NCBI GenBank assembly: GCA_013398015.1
Contig: VZRR01012944.1
Location: forward strand, 62,001-126,000
From: Oreocharis arfaki
Taxonomy: Eukaryota; Chordata; Aves; Passeriformes; Paramythiidae
Reading direction: 5' to 3'
Length of the DNA: 64,000 nucleotides
In this document: piece by piece, positions 43,101-52,145 of the stretch
How the letters are laid out: each line of letters starts with the position of its first letter
Numbering within the stretch: position 1 is the stretch's first letter
The notes under the pieces: generated by a model
The model's database searches: none
The model's input: only the letters and a program-made list of their open reading frames with translations
What the model was told of the DNA's origin: nothing
Translations under genes and position numbers: made by a program

Positions 43101-46100
43101 TGCAGGCAACATGAGCATGGATGGTTATTGAGAAATTTATCATTTTAAATGATTCAGAGCAGATGTGTCAGCTCAAGGCACTGGCTTTGACAACTAATAC
43201 ATTTGATGTGGCAAATTAATTGGAATCTTTATAATGCCAGTATTTCTGACTACATAAAATAAAAATATCTTGAACAAAGTTTGAAGTTTTAATAGCTTTC
43301 TATAAAGAAATTTTAAGTATTTTTGCCTTTCTCGTTTACCTTTATATATGATATATATTGCCTTTCTCATTTACCTTTATATATGATATTTACTTAATAT
43401 CACCCCTCCACCCCCCAAAAATGAGGTTTTTATTCAGCATTTTGCAGTTCTCTTGTCCCCCATGAAACGAGGGAAATAGATACTGTACGTATTTGCAAGA
43501 TGTTTAGTATGCAAGTAACCTGTTGTGTGTGTGTCTTTGCTGTTCTCAAGGTATTTCTTGAAAGGGACTATTTTGCGAAGTCTCTACTGCTCAGTTCATG
43601 TGTTCGTGCACAGTCAGTGTCTCGTGCAGCTTCCTGTGCATCGTGGTGGGGACAAAGTCAGGGACACATTTTAGATGGGGTGTCAGAATACTTTATATGG
43701 GTGAAAAACCATTGTGGCTTTACCGGAATGGAGTTGTTACTGGAAAGTGGCTTGTTCAAACTGCACATGTAAACAAAAGGAGGGGGAGAAGAGAAGGGAA
43801 GATGGATCATCTGCTTACACAGAAGCAAGTGGAGCTGCATGTCATTTAGGTAAAATATCATGGCAGCATTTCCTCTTGTTTTTTTTAAAAAAAATCTATT
43901 CTGTTGAGTATTCCAGTGTTTGGCAGAGCGGTTCTGTTTTGTCCATCTGTGTTTGGAGAATATTGCCAGTTCTCTTGCATCATTCTTTGTGTTTACTGAA
44001 ATGAATGATACCAGCATATTTAATGTAGTGTTGTGCTTTGCAGAGGACTACAGACTAAGATAAGCAGTGAGGATGCTGGATTTCAAACAGACATGAAGCT
44101 TAAAATTTTAGATCAAAATAAAATTGATGGTAAGTAGTTCCCATTTGTTAATACTCGAAGCTTGAACTTCTCTGTTCCTTCGAAGAAGTGTCTATACAGT
44201 CAATTCTCAAATTGTTATCGTAAGGTTATTTTCTTTACACTGTCTCTAGCTCTAGTGTATTTTCTTTGAGATGAAGTGGCAAGAATTGGCTGCAATTTTG
44301 GATTTTTGGGGGGGGTTGTTTTTAATATACTTTTGTTTTAGCAGTAGTCAAAGCTGCTTCGTGCTGTTGTAGGATGGTTGGGTGGGACAGTGCTGAGGAG
44401 GGGGAAGGCTGAACACAAAGGTAATCCTGCCACGTGGGGTGACATGGCTGCCACGCCTCAGTGGGGAAGAAGCCATCAGTTGTTCTTTGCTTATTAAATT
44501 AGGGTGAGTTTTCTGCATGAAAATGCAAATATTTTTGAGCACAAATAAAAGAAAGTGGCACACTGATCTGGAACAAAATGACGACATCCTGCGCATCTAA
44601 TGGGTCATAAATTTTTCTGTGGATTTAGTGACCTGACTGATTTATTTTACTCTTTTGTGACACTGATTTTTCTGATTTATATATTAGGCCTTCTGTAGTC
44701 TTTTATACTCAGTACACCTCTGTTAATAAATCATAACAACACAAGTCCTGTTTATATGTGATATAAATTTTAACTGCCATTTTATAGCATACATGAAATG
44801 AGGATTTTTTCCCCCCCACAAAATAGCACCCTAAATGATTATTCCTGAAGAATTTAATTTTTCCCAATATTGTGTTTAAAATAATTTGACTCAAATATTC
44901 ATGTGTTTGGGAGATGATCACATGTTTAGTCCAGGGGTAGAAAATTGAATTATCAGACCAACCAAAGAGTAGGAAAAATAGATTTGGCAAATTGCTCTTG
45001 TCCATGTGTTTTTCAGTTGTTTCCTTATACAAATACGTAAGGTGTAGTTGACAAATAAGATTTGTAACATTAAAACTAAAGGACAGAAGCCACAAATGTG
45101 TGGAACTAAATAAAAACTGCATCTAACTCAATATTGAATAGTCCTTGAGCTCTTGAGTCACTGAAGCCTATATAATGAACTGAAATTCATTAGCACTTTT
45201 CAAATTGTTTGAGAATAGTTTTTTTCTATGAAGTCGATGCATGGCATCTGTAACCTGTTTATCAAGGAAGAATACCTGAGTTAGAATACAACTGTTTGGC
45301 AATATTAGTCAAATATATTTTTATCTTTAAATAGCCTTTAGAAGTGTTAAGGAAGATATTAGCATCAGTGAGAAGGCAGTCATTGTTACTAAATATATTG
45401 GATGTAATGAGGAAGATTGAATCTTTTTTGGCATTGGTATTAATTTTTGGAATCTTTCTTTAATTTAAAGATCACAGTGATACAAAATTCCTTCCAACAA
45501 CAGAAGAAGGGAAAAAACTTCAGACAGCCGAAATTAAAACAGTAGATTTTAGAGAAAATAACAAGCTTGAAGTTGACAGACTATCAAACTGCCAGGCATG
45601 TAAAAATGACATCTCTGTAAGTCATAGAAATTATCCTCAACTGATTTCAGAAAAGCAAGATGACAAAACAAATCAAACCAGCTTGGACACAGTAAAAACT
45701 CAGGATGTTGGAATCCAGACTTTGGATAGCAATTTGGGAAGGGCTACGCAGAAGGAAATTATTGTTCCTCAGGGTGTTGAATCATCCACATTTAGAGAAC
45801 TGGTCCCTCAACACAACAGAGATAAGAACAACCCCCTTCTTCAAGTGATGCATGGAATGCATCAAGAGAGTGAAGATGCTTCAATAGAACAAACTCTTGA
45901 GAGACAAGAAGTTACTCATGAAAGAGGAATTCCAGTAAAAGACCAGAGTCACATCTGTATAAATGGCAGTAACTTTGCTTCACCAGAAACAATTGCAGAA
46001 ACTCCAGATGACTCTCCTGTAAAAGGCCACCCTTTTTATAGACAGGACACCAAACCTAAACCTAAACCTGCTAATGAAATTACAAGGGATTACATACCAA

Positions 46101-49100
46101 AAATTGGGATGACTACTTATAAAATAGTGCCTCCAAAATTCTTAGAAATAATGAAGAGCTGGGAATCTGAAGTTCCATTAGATCATAAGGATCAAGAGGT
46201 ATCTACTTTGGAAGACCCCAAAGAAATCATAATGCAAACTGAAATTCCTCATCTGTCAAAAAGTGCCGGTCCTTCACAGATTGGTTCACAAAATGAAGCT
46301 GCAGCAGTGAATGATCTGCTGCAGAGAGTGAACAGCATTTCTGGACATACTGTGACCTCTGGAGCTGAGATTACTACTGAGAGCAACCAGATGGAAAGAG
46401 AGTCTTTCAAGCAGCGTGTCCCACTGATGCTAACCTTGGATAATACAAATGCTTCTTCTGAGACTCAGGACAAGTCAAATGCATTAAGTCCATTAAGTCC
46501 TACAACGAAACCTAGTTCTTTTTATCTGCAGATGCAACGAAGAGCTTCAGGTCACTATGTGACATCTGCAGTTGCCAGAAGTACAGTTTGTGCTCCTAAT
46601 TCAATTCAAAATGAAGTTAAGAATACAGAGATGGGTAAAAAAATCTCATCCCCTGATTTGACTCCTTTGCCTTTACAAAAAACAGATATTCCCTCTTCTC
46701 CAGCAGATCATGAAAAAGTTGATGATGGAAAAAACATTGAATCTTCCACTTCTCCCGTTAAAAGCAATAAGCTTTCAAGTTTTCCCTCCTGTCCTCCAGC
46801 ACCGTTGAATCTAAAAACTCTCAGAACTTTTGCAGTTCCAAAGCCATACTCCAGTTCAAGACCATCCCCTTTTGCTCTTGCTGTCTCATCTGCAGTCAAA
46901 AGGTCACAATCATTCAATAAGACGCGCACGATCCCTAGCCAGGCACCGAGAGAGGAATTTCCAGTGGAACTCTCCTCTGCCACTTTGGCAACTGGATTCT
47001 CCTCAGCTACTTCCATGCCTGAAGTGAAAAGCCCTTCCTTCCAGACCGTGACAGCGGGGTCACAAAATAGTCTAATGGATAAGGTAAACTTTATTTCTAA
47101 TACTAATTGACTGTGGTTCCACTGCTATCAAGTGCAGCCGGCGTAAAGGGTTGTTTCTGAATTGCTCCCTGGTCAGAAAGTGCTGAATTTGTACAGGGAG
47201 AACACCCTGTGGTGTCCACCAGTAGCACAGCATTATAATGAGGTACAGGAATACAGGGAATGTTAAAAATGAAGGCAACATCATTCAGATGATTGGAAAT
47301 AATTATTTCCTGCCATAATTAGCATCCCCTGCTTTAAAGAACTGTAAATTAAATAGTTATTTATCCTGTATTATACTTATTTTTATGCTTGGAGTGCTTA
47401 TGAGTTGTTCTTTATAGTTCTGTGTGTTGATTTCTTAAATTTAATTCCGAGTGGTGTGATCCATTTCGCTTCAAGTGGTCATGCCACAAGCACACTTGAA
47501 TGGAGATATAAAGTTTTGCTGGCATAATTGCTTGGGAGAGAAACTAGGTGCTGTGCTGGAAATGTGGCTGATCTCTGAAATCTTGAATCAAGCAAACACT
47601 AGAATGGCAGCAGTTTGCTATGCAACCTTGTGCCAGGTTGATTCAGATTTCCATTTACAACTAATTCAGATTAAAGGTTTTTGGCTTCTTTTCCTTCCAC
47701 TTCCTCTCTTTATAGAAAGGCAGCCATGTGAGTAGTGAGCAGAAGAGTCAGGCGCCGTCAGGTGCTTCCCCTGACCACCCACGCCCTGTCACTAAGAGAC
47801 AAACCGCGATGACGCTCCCGCGCGCTGACCCCGAACAGATCCACCAGAGCTTGCTGGCTGCAATCCGCTCTGGAGAGGCTGCTGCCAAGTTGAAAAGGGT
47901 GAGTTTTCATCATTGCATCCAAAACAAAGAACTCGTGGTACTTCCTTCAAAATTACCATACTAACGCCTGATTCTAAAAGCAGTTAGTTTTGGCACAAAC
48001 CGCTGCCAGGAGGTCTCTTAACAATAGGAAAGGGAAATGGGGAAGAGGGTCAGTTTTGCAGAATAAACTGGTGAATGCACCCACAGAGCTTCGAATGCCT
48101 GTATCTTCCTATAGTACAAATGTAATCAAAATCTTCTTGAAATGAAATAAAAATCTCTAGGTTATCAGTTAAGTATCTCGTCCATAAAATCTGATTTGTT
48201 TGTGTTTACATGGTTTGAAATAGTATGGTTTTAGAAGCCTGCTGAGCAGCTTTGCTCTAGACCTGAAGTGGCTGCAACCTTTTGCAGACAGATAATGCAG
48301 TTCTGAAGACTATTTCCTATTTATTAGACTTTACCAAGTCCTTAATCTGTTTGTCATCATAGCTAAGATTTTTCTCAATGTTTTGTCAAGAGTCCTGGAA
48401 GGACCATCTTCCTCTACTCCCTCTGGTTAAAAACTGTCTCCCCTAAAATTAACCTATACATCTCCCATTGCGTAAAACAGTGCACATTTCTAAAATCTGT
48501 ACTGTTTAAAGTTTGCAACCAGACAATCATAGTCTCAAAAAGTTTTCTTGACCTCACATTAGTATTTTGCATTCTGTTTTGAGGAATAATTTCTCATTGC
48601 AAAAGATCCAAGAAATGCCATTTTTTGGTTTTTTTCCCTCTTCCACTTGAAAGGAACTAATGTTGTGTGGTAGGTGGATACAAGGGACATTTTTGTTAGT
48701 TTGTTTTATGGAAGTCTTTGATTCCCTTGGGTCAAAATCTCACAGTGAATGGTCAGATAGTGGAACATTCCATTTCATAGGTTTTTGTTTCACTGTAGCA
48801 GTGCAACAGCCTCTCTGAGGCTTGTAGATCTCCCATGCTTTCTACAATGAATAGGAAGACTGACTTTCCTGGAAAAGTTACAAGCATGCTCAAGTCAGTT
48901 TTGATCTGTAGTCAGTAAAAATGTTTTATAATACGCTGTAGAATTGCTTCTCACTACATGTCAGTAATCACATTAAAAACAGGACAAGATTAAGAAAATG
49001 CCGTATTGTTCAGATCCGTTAGAGGTAAAATCTGTTCTACCAGAATTACTGTTTGGATTTTATTTGCATGTATTTTTTAAGATTTTTTTTTCTTCTAATG

Positions 49101-50693
49101 CATAATTACCTTCTGAATAATATGACACTTTATTTATTTATTCAATCTTTTTAATAGAAATGTTTTTACTGTAGGTTTGACCCATATAGTCTTTATCAGT
49201 CTAGGTACAAGAATGGCATGGGGAAGAGGAGAAAGATAATGATTGAAATTGGTTTTCCCCTCCCTTTCTCTTTTGTTGGTGGGAGATGTGCTTTATCAGT
49301 AAACGTGTTGAGACTGGGGTGATGAAAGGGCTGTACTTTTTAAGGAGAAATTCTAATAATGAAGAAGCTGTAACCATAAAGAAGAGCAGTCTGCCTCCCA
49401 GAAACCTGAACCAGGCTTAAAAAAAACCCCCTGGAACACCAACAAAATGCAGTGAAGAACTCACTGAAGTTTTGCCAAGCATAAAATTGTACATGCTGTT
49501 CTTTTCACTCTCAGAGTGCACATGCTGTGGTACAGGTATGTCTGACAGCAGAAAGAGATTTTTTTGGCCTACAGCAAATGTAATAAAAACATGGTCTCAT
49601 TTTATGTTTAACATGGAGAACTGGCAGTAGTAGGACAGAGAAATGAAGCATTTTGTATCAATAAATTGTTTGCACCCAAAAGTGCTTTTGAGAAGTGAGG
49701 GGACTTGTAGAATGCATACACCTCATAGCTTCCAGTATCATGCTGCAGTCAGGAAAAGGAGTAATAATCTGATCCATTTGAATTATGAGAGATGTTCGTC
49801 AGGTGCTCGCTTCTCTTTTTACCTCTTACCATACTCTCTCTTCTTGCAGCTCTGAGAGTCATTTAAGAAATAAAATCCTGGCACCACTTGCCAAGTTCTT
49901 TAATTTTTTTCACCCTCTGTTTTAGTTAATATGTTGTGAGTATGTAGTGCTGAGATCTGTGGCCTTTTGTGTTGCTGGTCTTTCCCGTTCAATAGGGCCC
50001 TCAGTAATTACTAACCTAAAACGGGTCAAGTGAGCTTCCTTGTTAACCATTTTTCTCTTGAGAATGTTTTCATTGTGTTCAGTAAGCTGTGTGCTGTGGT
50101 ATGTGGTTCTCGTGGCTGTGGAGCATCTACAGCTCCCGTTTCCTCCAGTTGGAGCTGTTGGGTTGTGCAGTTCCACTGAAAATCAGACTTTGGCTATCTG
50201 TGCTAAAAGTGGTGGTTTGCTTCTGATAAAAGAAACATTACCATGGTATGATGGAGTGTTAGAAGGTTTAGTAAGAAATCAGGTCTCTTCAATATTTGAT
50301 AAAAAGTGTTTGGTTTAGTGATGTTTTTCAAGTATTTCTTTGCAACCAGGTATGGAAAAGGGCTAAAAATAACGTGTCTTTTGAATAGTTATACATGAAA
50401 TTTTTAATCAGGATAAAATACATTTTTAAGTAGTGTCTTATGTTTCTTTCCACTTCTGTAGCATATATGCTTAGTTCAGAAATCATGAGAAAAACACTAA
50501 ATGAAGTAACACTGTATAACAGAGAGATAAAAATCTGGCAATTTAAGATAACATTTCTTTTTTTTTTTTTTCTCTTTCTTTTTGTTTTTTCCCACGCTGC
50601 TTCCAGGTTGGTCCTCCATCAAACACCATAGCTGTCAATGGAAGAGCCAGGCTTAATCCTTTGTATTCCACAGAAGCTAAGGCTAATCCCTAG
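16015..50693 (+). CDS. COBLL1: COBLL1, cordon-bleu WH2 repeat protein like 1 (13 spliced exons, 5' end missing)
   Basis: The protein belongs to the cordon-bleu family of actin-binding regulators; family knowledge places it in the cytoplasm and cortical cytoskeleton. The coding exons are 16015-16194, 22853-23054, 23977-24205, 25832-25870, 26740-26834, 26959-27198, 35235-35379, 36325-36393, 41256-41514, 44044-44129, 45471-47083, 47716-47898 and 50607-50693. All junctions are AG/GT, all phases match, and the joined length is 1 base plus 1142 codons including the stop TAG. Counting from the first complete codon, residues 1-9 are a KRAP-like motif (RKSKAPPPP), about 36-203 the cordon-bleu ubiquitin-like region, 287-295 (KKRRAPLPP) and 355-362 (KRKAPSPP) further KRAP-like motifs, 709-737 a conserved Lys/Pro block, and about 1090-1115 the WH2 motif. 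COBLL1 is preferred over its paralogue COBL because of the single terminal WH2 and the close wording of the N-terminal and KPKPKP regions. The initiator Met is outside the window. Confidence 0.95.
16195..22852 (+). other. COBLL1: COBLL1 intron between exons a and b
   Basis: This 6.7 kb intron holds the CR1 copy at about 16316-16775. The rest has no recognised gene or element. It is AT-rich with scattered T runs, for example near 19122-19133 and 22674-22686. Open frames are short and unsupported. Confidence 0.85.
16316..16775 (+). mobile_element. CR1 LINE fragment (3' end)
   Basis: The stretch reads like the 3' part of a bird CR1 element in sense orientation: gggagctggggctgtttagc, then cctggagagaaggctcagga, then a closing block close to tggacttgatgatctt, and short attctgtgattcta repeats at the very end, which is the CR1 3' terminal signature. 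It is 5'-truncated and has many substitutions and small gaps, so it cannot move. Such 5'-truncated copies are the usual product of CR1 insertion. Boundaries are accurate to about 20 bases. Confidence 0.9.
22853..23054 (+). CDS. COBLL1: COBLL1 exon b: first ubiquitin-like lobe
   Basis: The acceptor is cttttacag and the donor gtgaga. The exon completes Arg60 and encodes residues 61-127, beginning KPMMDLLIFLCAQYHLNPSS and ending KKPAPVIPE. This is among the most conserved parts of the cordon-bleu family. Mammals have Ser where this gene has Arg60 at the split codon. Confidence 0.96.
23055..23976 (+). other. COBLL1: COBLL1 intron between exons b and c
   Basis: A 922-base intron. A modestly GC-richer stretch at about 23600-23790 is open on both strands but resembles nothing known. 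No repeat was recognised. Confidence 0.85.
23977..24205 (+). CDS. COBLL1: COBLL1 exon c: cordon-bleu ubiquitin-like domain
   Basis: The acceptor is ctctttag and the donor gtaaga. It encodes residues 128-203. The stretch from QTVRVVINYKKTQKTVVRVS through SLNDLGLRELYAMD is the core of the Cobl ubiquitin-like domain, with the paired Cys of IICSKCEFDP present. The exon ends after the first base of a codon, so the small exon that follows can be included or skipped without a frameshift. Confidence 0.96.
24206..25831 (+). other. COBLL1: COBLL1 intron between exons c and d
   Basis: A 1.6 kb AT-rich intron with no recognised element. A long pyrimidine tract precedes the acceptor of the small exon. 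Confidence 0.85.
25832..25870 (+). CDS. COBLL1: COBLL1 exon d: 39-base in-frame cassette exon
   Basis: The acceptor is cttcctgtag and the donor gtacga. The exon is 39 bases long, begins with codon bases two and three and ends with codon base one, so it adds 13 residues (AASPVDLNLPSFQ plus the split codon) and can be skipped in frame. A 13-residue segment at the same place occurs in some mammalian COBLL1 isoforms as I remember them, with similar A-S and S-x-Q ends. That supports a real, probably alternatively spliced exon. It would be missed by ORF-based searches. Confidence 0.8.
25871..26739 (+). other. COBLL1: COBLL1 intron between exons d and e
   Basis: An 869-base intron. Nothing else is recognised in it. 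Confidence 0.85.
26740..26834 (+). CDS. COBLL1: COBLL1 exon e: KEKENKGFFSFFQR segment
   Basis: The acceptor is ctattttag and the donor gtaagg. It encodes residues 217-248, ending in a basic cluster (NKKKREQ). The KEKENKGFFSFFQR segment is a conserved aromatic and basic block of COBLL1; COBL has a counterpart (KKKFLGFF). The basic and aromatic character suggests membrane or phosphoinositide contact, which is inference. Confidence 0.93.
26959..27198 (+). CDS. COBLL1: COBLL1 exon f: KRAP-like proline motif
   Basis: The acceptor is cctcaag, a weak match with a poor pyrimidine tract, only 124 bases after the previous donor; the donor is gttagt. It encodes residues 249-328, from AASAPATPL to FDRNEQ. 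It includes KKRRAPLPPMP at 287-297, a KRAP-type motif. In the paralogue COBL such motifs bind the SH3 domains of syndapin/PACSIN proteins; the same role here is inference. Phases are 0 at both ends, so the 240-base exon is also skippable in frame. Confidence 0.95.
28222..28242. repeat. Poly-T run, 21 bases
   Basis: An uninterrupted run of 21 T, the longest homopolymer noticed in the window. It is likely length-variable between individuals and error-prone in sequencing. Confidence 0.9.
28780..30060 (+). mobile_element. Old degenerate CR1 LINE copy, ORF2 part and 3' end
   Basis: Several blocks follow CR1 order in sense orientation. The first, about 28850-29100, matches the reverse-transcriptase upstream part loosely. 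Then gaggtcatctacc with tttagcaaggtgttaatcac at about 29130-29170, then gatatctttataaacaatct near 29342 followed by aagttgacaccaaaatgggc, and finally gttggaccaaatgatctcag and an aggtctcac block near 30001-30030. The frame is full of stops and an 18-base T run (29182-29199) interrupts it, so it is inactive. The 5' boundary is uncertain by about 100 bases. Confidence 0.75.
33120..33356. other. GC-richer intronic block ending in an A-run, origin unknown
   Basis: About 230 bases clearly richer in G and C, with several CpG (for example gagcgagtgtgcgcagagcg), stand out from AT-rich surroundings. The block ends in 11 A at 33346-33356, as a retroposed transcript would. Because of the composition, several frames are open on both strands, but none resembles a known protein. 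No target-site duplication was found. It could be a small retroposed copy, an LTR piece or a regulatory element. Confidence 0.35.
35235..35379 (+). CDS. COBLL1: COBLL1 exon g: KRKAPSPP motif
   Basis: The acceptor is cctttgcag and the donor gtaatc. It encodes residues 329-376 and the first base of 377. It carries SLRRMKRKAPSPPSRAP, matching the mammalian SLRRTKRKAPSPPSKIP segment. This is another KRAP-like basic/proline motif. Confidence 0.94.
35380..36324 (+). other. COBLL1: COBLL1 intron between exons g and h, with a GC-richer block
   Basis: A 945-base intron. Bases 35460-35790 are unusually GC-rich for this region and open on both strands. On the minus strand an AATAAA lies at about 35506-35511. 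The block might be an old solo LTR or similar insertion in minus orientation. I found no clear TG...CA ends with a target-site duplication, so this is only a suggestion. Confidence 0.6.
36325..36393 (+). CDS. COBLL1: COBLL1 exon h: 69-base in-frame exon
   Basis: The acceptor is tttttgcag and the donor gttagt. It encodes residues 377-399 (VTESTESASPKVEGRAIEMQ and on) plus the first base of 400. It is in phase 1 at both ends and 69 bases long, so skipping keeps the frame. The sequence is poorly conserved Ser/Glu-rich linker, so support comes mainly from splice sites and phase agreement with both neighbours. Confidence 0.82.
36394..41255 (+). other. COBLL1: COBLL1 intron between exons h and i
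   Basis: A 4.9 kb intron, AT-rich throughout. It has a GT-rich stretch at about 39139-39175 and a tandem ttgttgact repeat near 40370-40390. No gene or mobile element was recognised. Confidence 0.85.
41256..41514 (+). CDS. COBLL1: COBLL1 exon i: acidic LEEIDE segment
   Basis: The acceptor is gagtgtag and the donor gtaagt. It encodes residues 400-485 and two bases of Lys486. The start, SSEHNLEEIDEREEIS, corresponds to the mammalian SSDYSLEEIDEKEELS. The end, EEKQENMSTDGK, corresponds to EEKQETKSTDG. Between these anchors the sequence is acidic and Ser-rich and diverged. Confidence 0.94.
41515..44043 (+). other. COBLL1: COBLL1 intron between exons i and j, with a tandem direct repeat
   Basis: A 2.5 kb intron. 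It contains a T run at 42904-42919 and the 32-base direct repeat at 43323-43389. Nothing else was recognised. Confidence 0.85.
43323..43389. repeat. Direct tandem repeat, 32 bases, period 35
   Basis: The unit ttgcctttctcgtttacctt followed by tatatatgatat occurs at 43323-43354 and again at 43358-43389 with one G-to-A difference. The near identity indicates a recent local duplication. Confidence 0.95.
44044..44129 (+). CDS. COBLL1: COBLL1 exon j: 86-base linker exon
   Basis: The acceptor is gctttgcag and the donor gtaagt. It completes Lys486 and encodes residues up to 514 plus one base of Asp515 (GLQTKISSEDAGFQTDMK...). It is supported by splice sites and by joining the phases of the exons on both sides; skipping it would break the frame. 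The residue sequence is not strongly conserved. Confidence 0.85.
44130..45470 (+). other. COBLL1: COBLL1 intron between exons j and k
   Basis: A 1.3 kb AT-rich intron. No other feature was recognised. Confidence 0.85.
45471..47083 (+). CDS. COBLL1: COBLL1 exon k: large disordered-region exon
   Basis: The acceptor is taatttaaag and the donor gtaaac. This 1613-base exon encodes residues 515-1052, nearly half of the visible protein. It is rich in Ser, Thr, Pro, Glu and Gln with no predicted fold, and so probably disordered. The anchors shared with mammalian COBLL1 are the block at 709-737 (KPKPKPANEITRDY, then IPKIGMTTYKIVPPK), SSFYLQMQRRASGHYVTSA, and LKTLRTFAVPKPYSSSRPSP followed by FALAVSSAVKRSQSF. 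The rest differs widely. The in-frame CCTAAA repeats near 46052-46069 simply code KPKPKP. Confidence 0.97.
47084..47715 (+). other. COBLL1: COBLL1 intron between exons k and l
   Basis: A 632-base intron with nothing else recognised. Confidence 0.85.
47716..47898 (+). CDS. COBLL1: COBLL1 exon l: WH2 motif, N-terminal part
   Basis: The acceptor is ctttatag and the donor gtgagt. It encodes residues 1053-1113. The end reads DPEQIHQSLLAAIRSGEAAA followed by KLKR. This is the amphipathic helix and start of the LKxV actin-binding motif of a WH2 domain. The exon is markedly GC-richer than its surroundings and contains several CpG. Confidence 0.96.
47899..50606 (+). other. COBLL1: COBLL1 last intron
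   Basis: A 2.7 kb intron. It ends in an unusually long pyrimidine tract at about 50554-50605, including about 15 T in a row. No gene or mobile element was recognised. Confidence 0.85.
50607..50693 (+). CDS. COBLL1: COBLL1 exon m: last coding exon and stop
   Basis: The acceptor is gcttccag. It encodes VGPPSNTIAVNGRARLNP and ten more residues, then TAG at 50691-50693. The first Val completes the WH2 LKRV motif begun in the previous exon, and the following SNTIAVNGRARL matches the mammalian SNTISVNGRSRL. The last residues (LYSTEAKANP) differ from mammals. Confidence 0.96.
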   Translation, partial: VGPPSNTIAVNGRARLNPLYSTEAKANP

Positions 50694-51295
50694 ATGTTAT
50701 ACCAAATATTTTGCACTTTACTACTGCTTCATAGGCCAACTTTATACTAACTACAAATTTTTGAAAGTGTAAATGCAAGTATATGTTAATATATTTTTGT
50801 CAATGGTTATAAGAATTTCAAGCTGGGTCTTTTGATGCCTTGAAAAGATTATTAGTATATGTAAATTATGGTAATATTTTGCCTTTTTCTCTTTATAAAG
50901 CTGACTATGCTGCTAAAAAGTTTTAAGACGAGGTGTAGGGGAGCTTTGCTTATGATAGAATGAGAATTGAAAATTCTTGCTTTTAGCCTTCAAGACTGAA
51001 TAATATGTAGCACTATGCTGAAACTACAGATTGGAAGCCACCTAAAAGTTTTAGATCAAATAATTAATTTTCAATTGTGTATTACTTTAACAGATTGTAT
51101 GAACTTAAATCTACCACATGCTGCCTCCATATTACTTTATTAAATTAAAATTGTAATTAGTAGAAATCTTAATTCAATGCAATACTTGGTTTCTGTCTAA
51201 AAAAAAAAAAGATGGATTTGTTCCTTTCGCAGAGAATAATTGGGATATGTATTTTGATTTTTTTTTACTCTCCTGTATTTTTTTTCCTGGTAGCG

Positions 51296-51311
51296 CACAC
51301 ACACACACACA
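51296..51311. repeat. (CA)8 microsatellite in the 3' UTR
   Basis: Eight uninterrupted CA units directly after a T-rich stretch. Likely polymorphic. Confidence 0.9.
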
Positions 51312-51498
51312 GAAAAATCTGGATGTAAATTATTGGAAATTTTTGTACTACTCAAAACCTTTTCTTAACAGTTAGCACTACATGATGTTTCTCAATTACT
51401 CTTTAAATATCTGTATGTGGTATTTACCTAGCACTCAGATCAGCAATACTTTCTGTGAACTAATTATATCTTTAAGTAGTCTTCAACATATAGTCACT

Positions 51499-51504
51499 AA
51501 TAAA
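51499..51504 (+). terminator. COBLL1: Candidate upstream polyadenylation signal
   Basis: AATAAA about 0.8 kb after the stop codon. Its downstream sequence is only weakly GT-rich, so a minor site at most. Confidence 0.35.
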
Positions 51505-52118
51505 ATACAAATTCCAGTTTTGATACATAATGAAATAGAATATTTTTTTCACTGGAAGTATAACTAAAAAAATGAACTACTTTGGACTTATTCATATAAA
51601 ATATTTTAATATTAAAACAGCACTATAACACATAAATCATGCTTGTGTCAGAGAACATCTATTTATAGATTAAGCATTAAATACCAAAATGGGAATATAT
51701 ATTAAAAGAAAATGTTTTGTGTTACATTTTATCGATTTTGGGTTTCTTGTCAAGATAATACATTTTGGGGAGGGGGTGGAAATACGATCATAGTCATGAT
51801 GAAATAGCCACATTATGGATGCATGCAGCAAGTGCTGGGGTATTTGCCATATTAAAATATTTTCTGGCTGGACTTGGTTTAAAATTAAGCAACTGTATTT
51901 AGTTTCTATTCTTTAACTATATATATATTGTACTTTAGAAACATTGTGTAACTCAGTTTCAGAAACTGATCCATATGTGCATTTTCAAATTGTTTGCTGC
52001 CAGGTTTTTGTGCAATAATCTCAAAGAGGTCTAATTACTTTCCTAGCACAGAGTCAATTACTGATTACAAGTTATGATGTTAACTTAATGCTGAAACCCT
52101 TTAAGGAATGTTTTAGTA

Positions 52119-52124
52119 AATAAA
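52119..52124 (+). terminator. COBLL1: Main candidate polyadenylation signal of COBLL1
   Basis: AATAAA followed after about 25 bases by a T/C- and GT-rich stretch (ttttttcattgctgttctct), the expected downstream element. Cleavage would fall near 52140. Confidence 0.7.
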
Positions 52125-52145
52125 AATTCATAAAGAGAGCTGATG

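Larger units (their letters stand above)
50694..52145 (+). other. COBLL1: COBLL1 3' untranslated region
   Basis: AT-rich sequence from the stop codon to the last good polyadenylation signal, about 1.45 kb. It contains a (CA)8 run at 51296-51311 and candidate microRNA seed matches (TTTGCAC at 50710-50716, GCACTTTA at 50713-50720, GTGCAATA at 52010-52017). The 3' end is inferred from the AATAAA and the T/GT-rich stretch that follows. Confidence 0.75.

Noticed and set aside
43658..44017. A 119-codon open frame on the minus strand
   Set aside because: AT-rich intronic sequence, overlapping the acceptor region of exon j; no recognisable protein.
46052..46069. Telomere-like CCTAAA repeats
   Set aside because: Only three units, in frame inside an exon, coding the conserved KPKPKP; mammals have the same residues.
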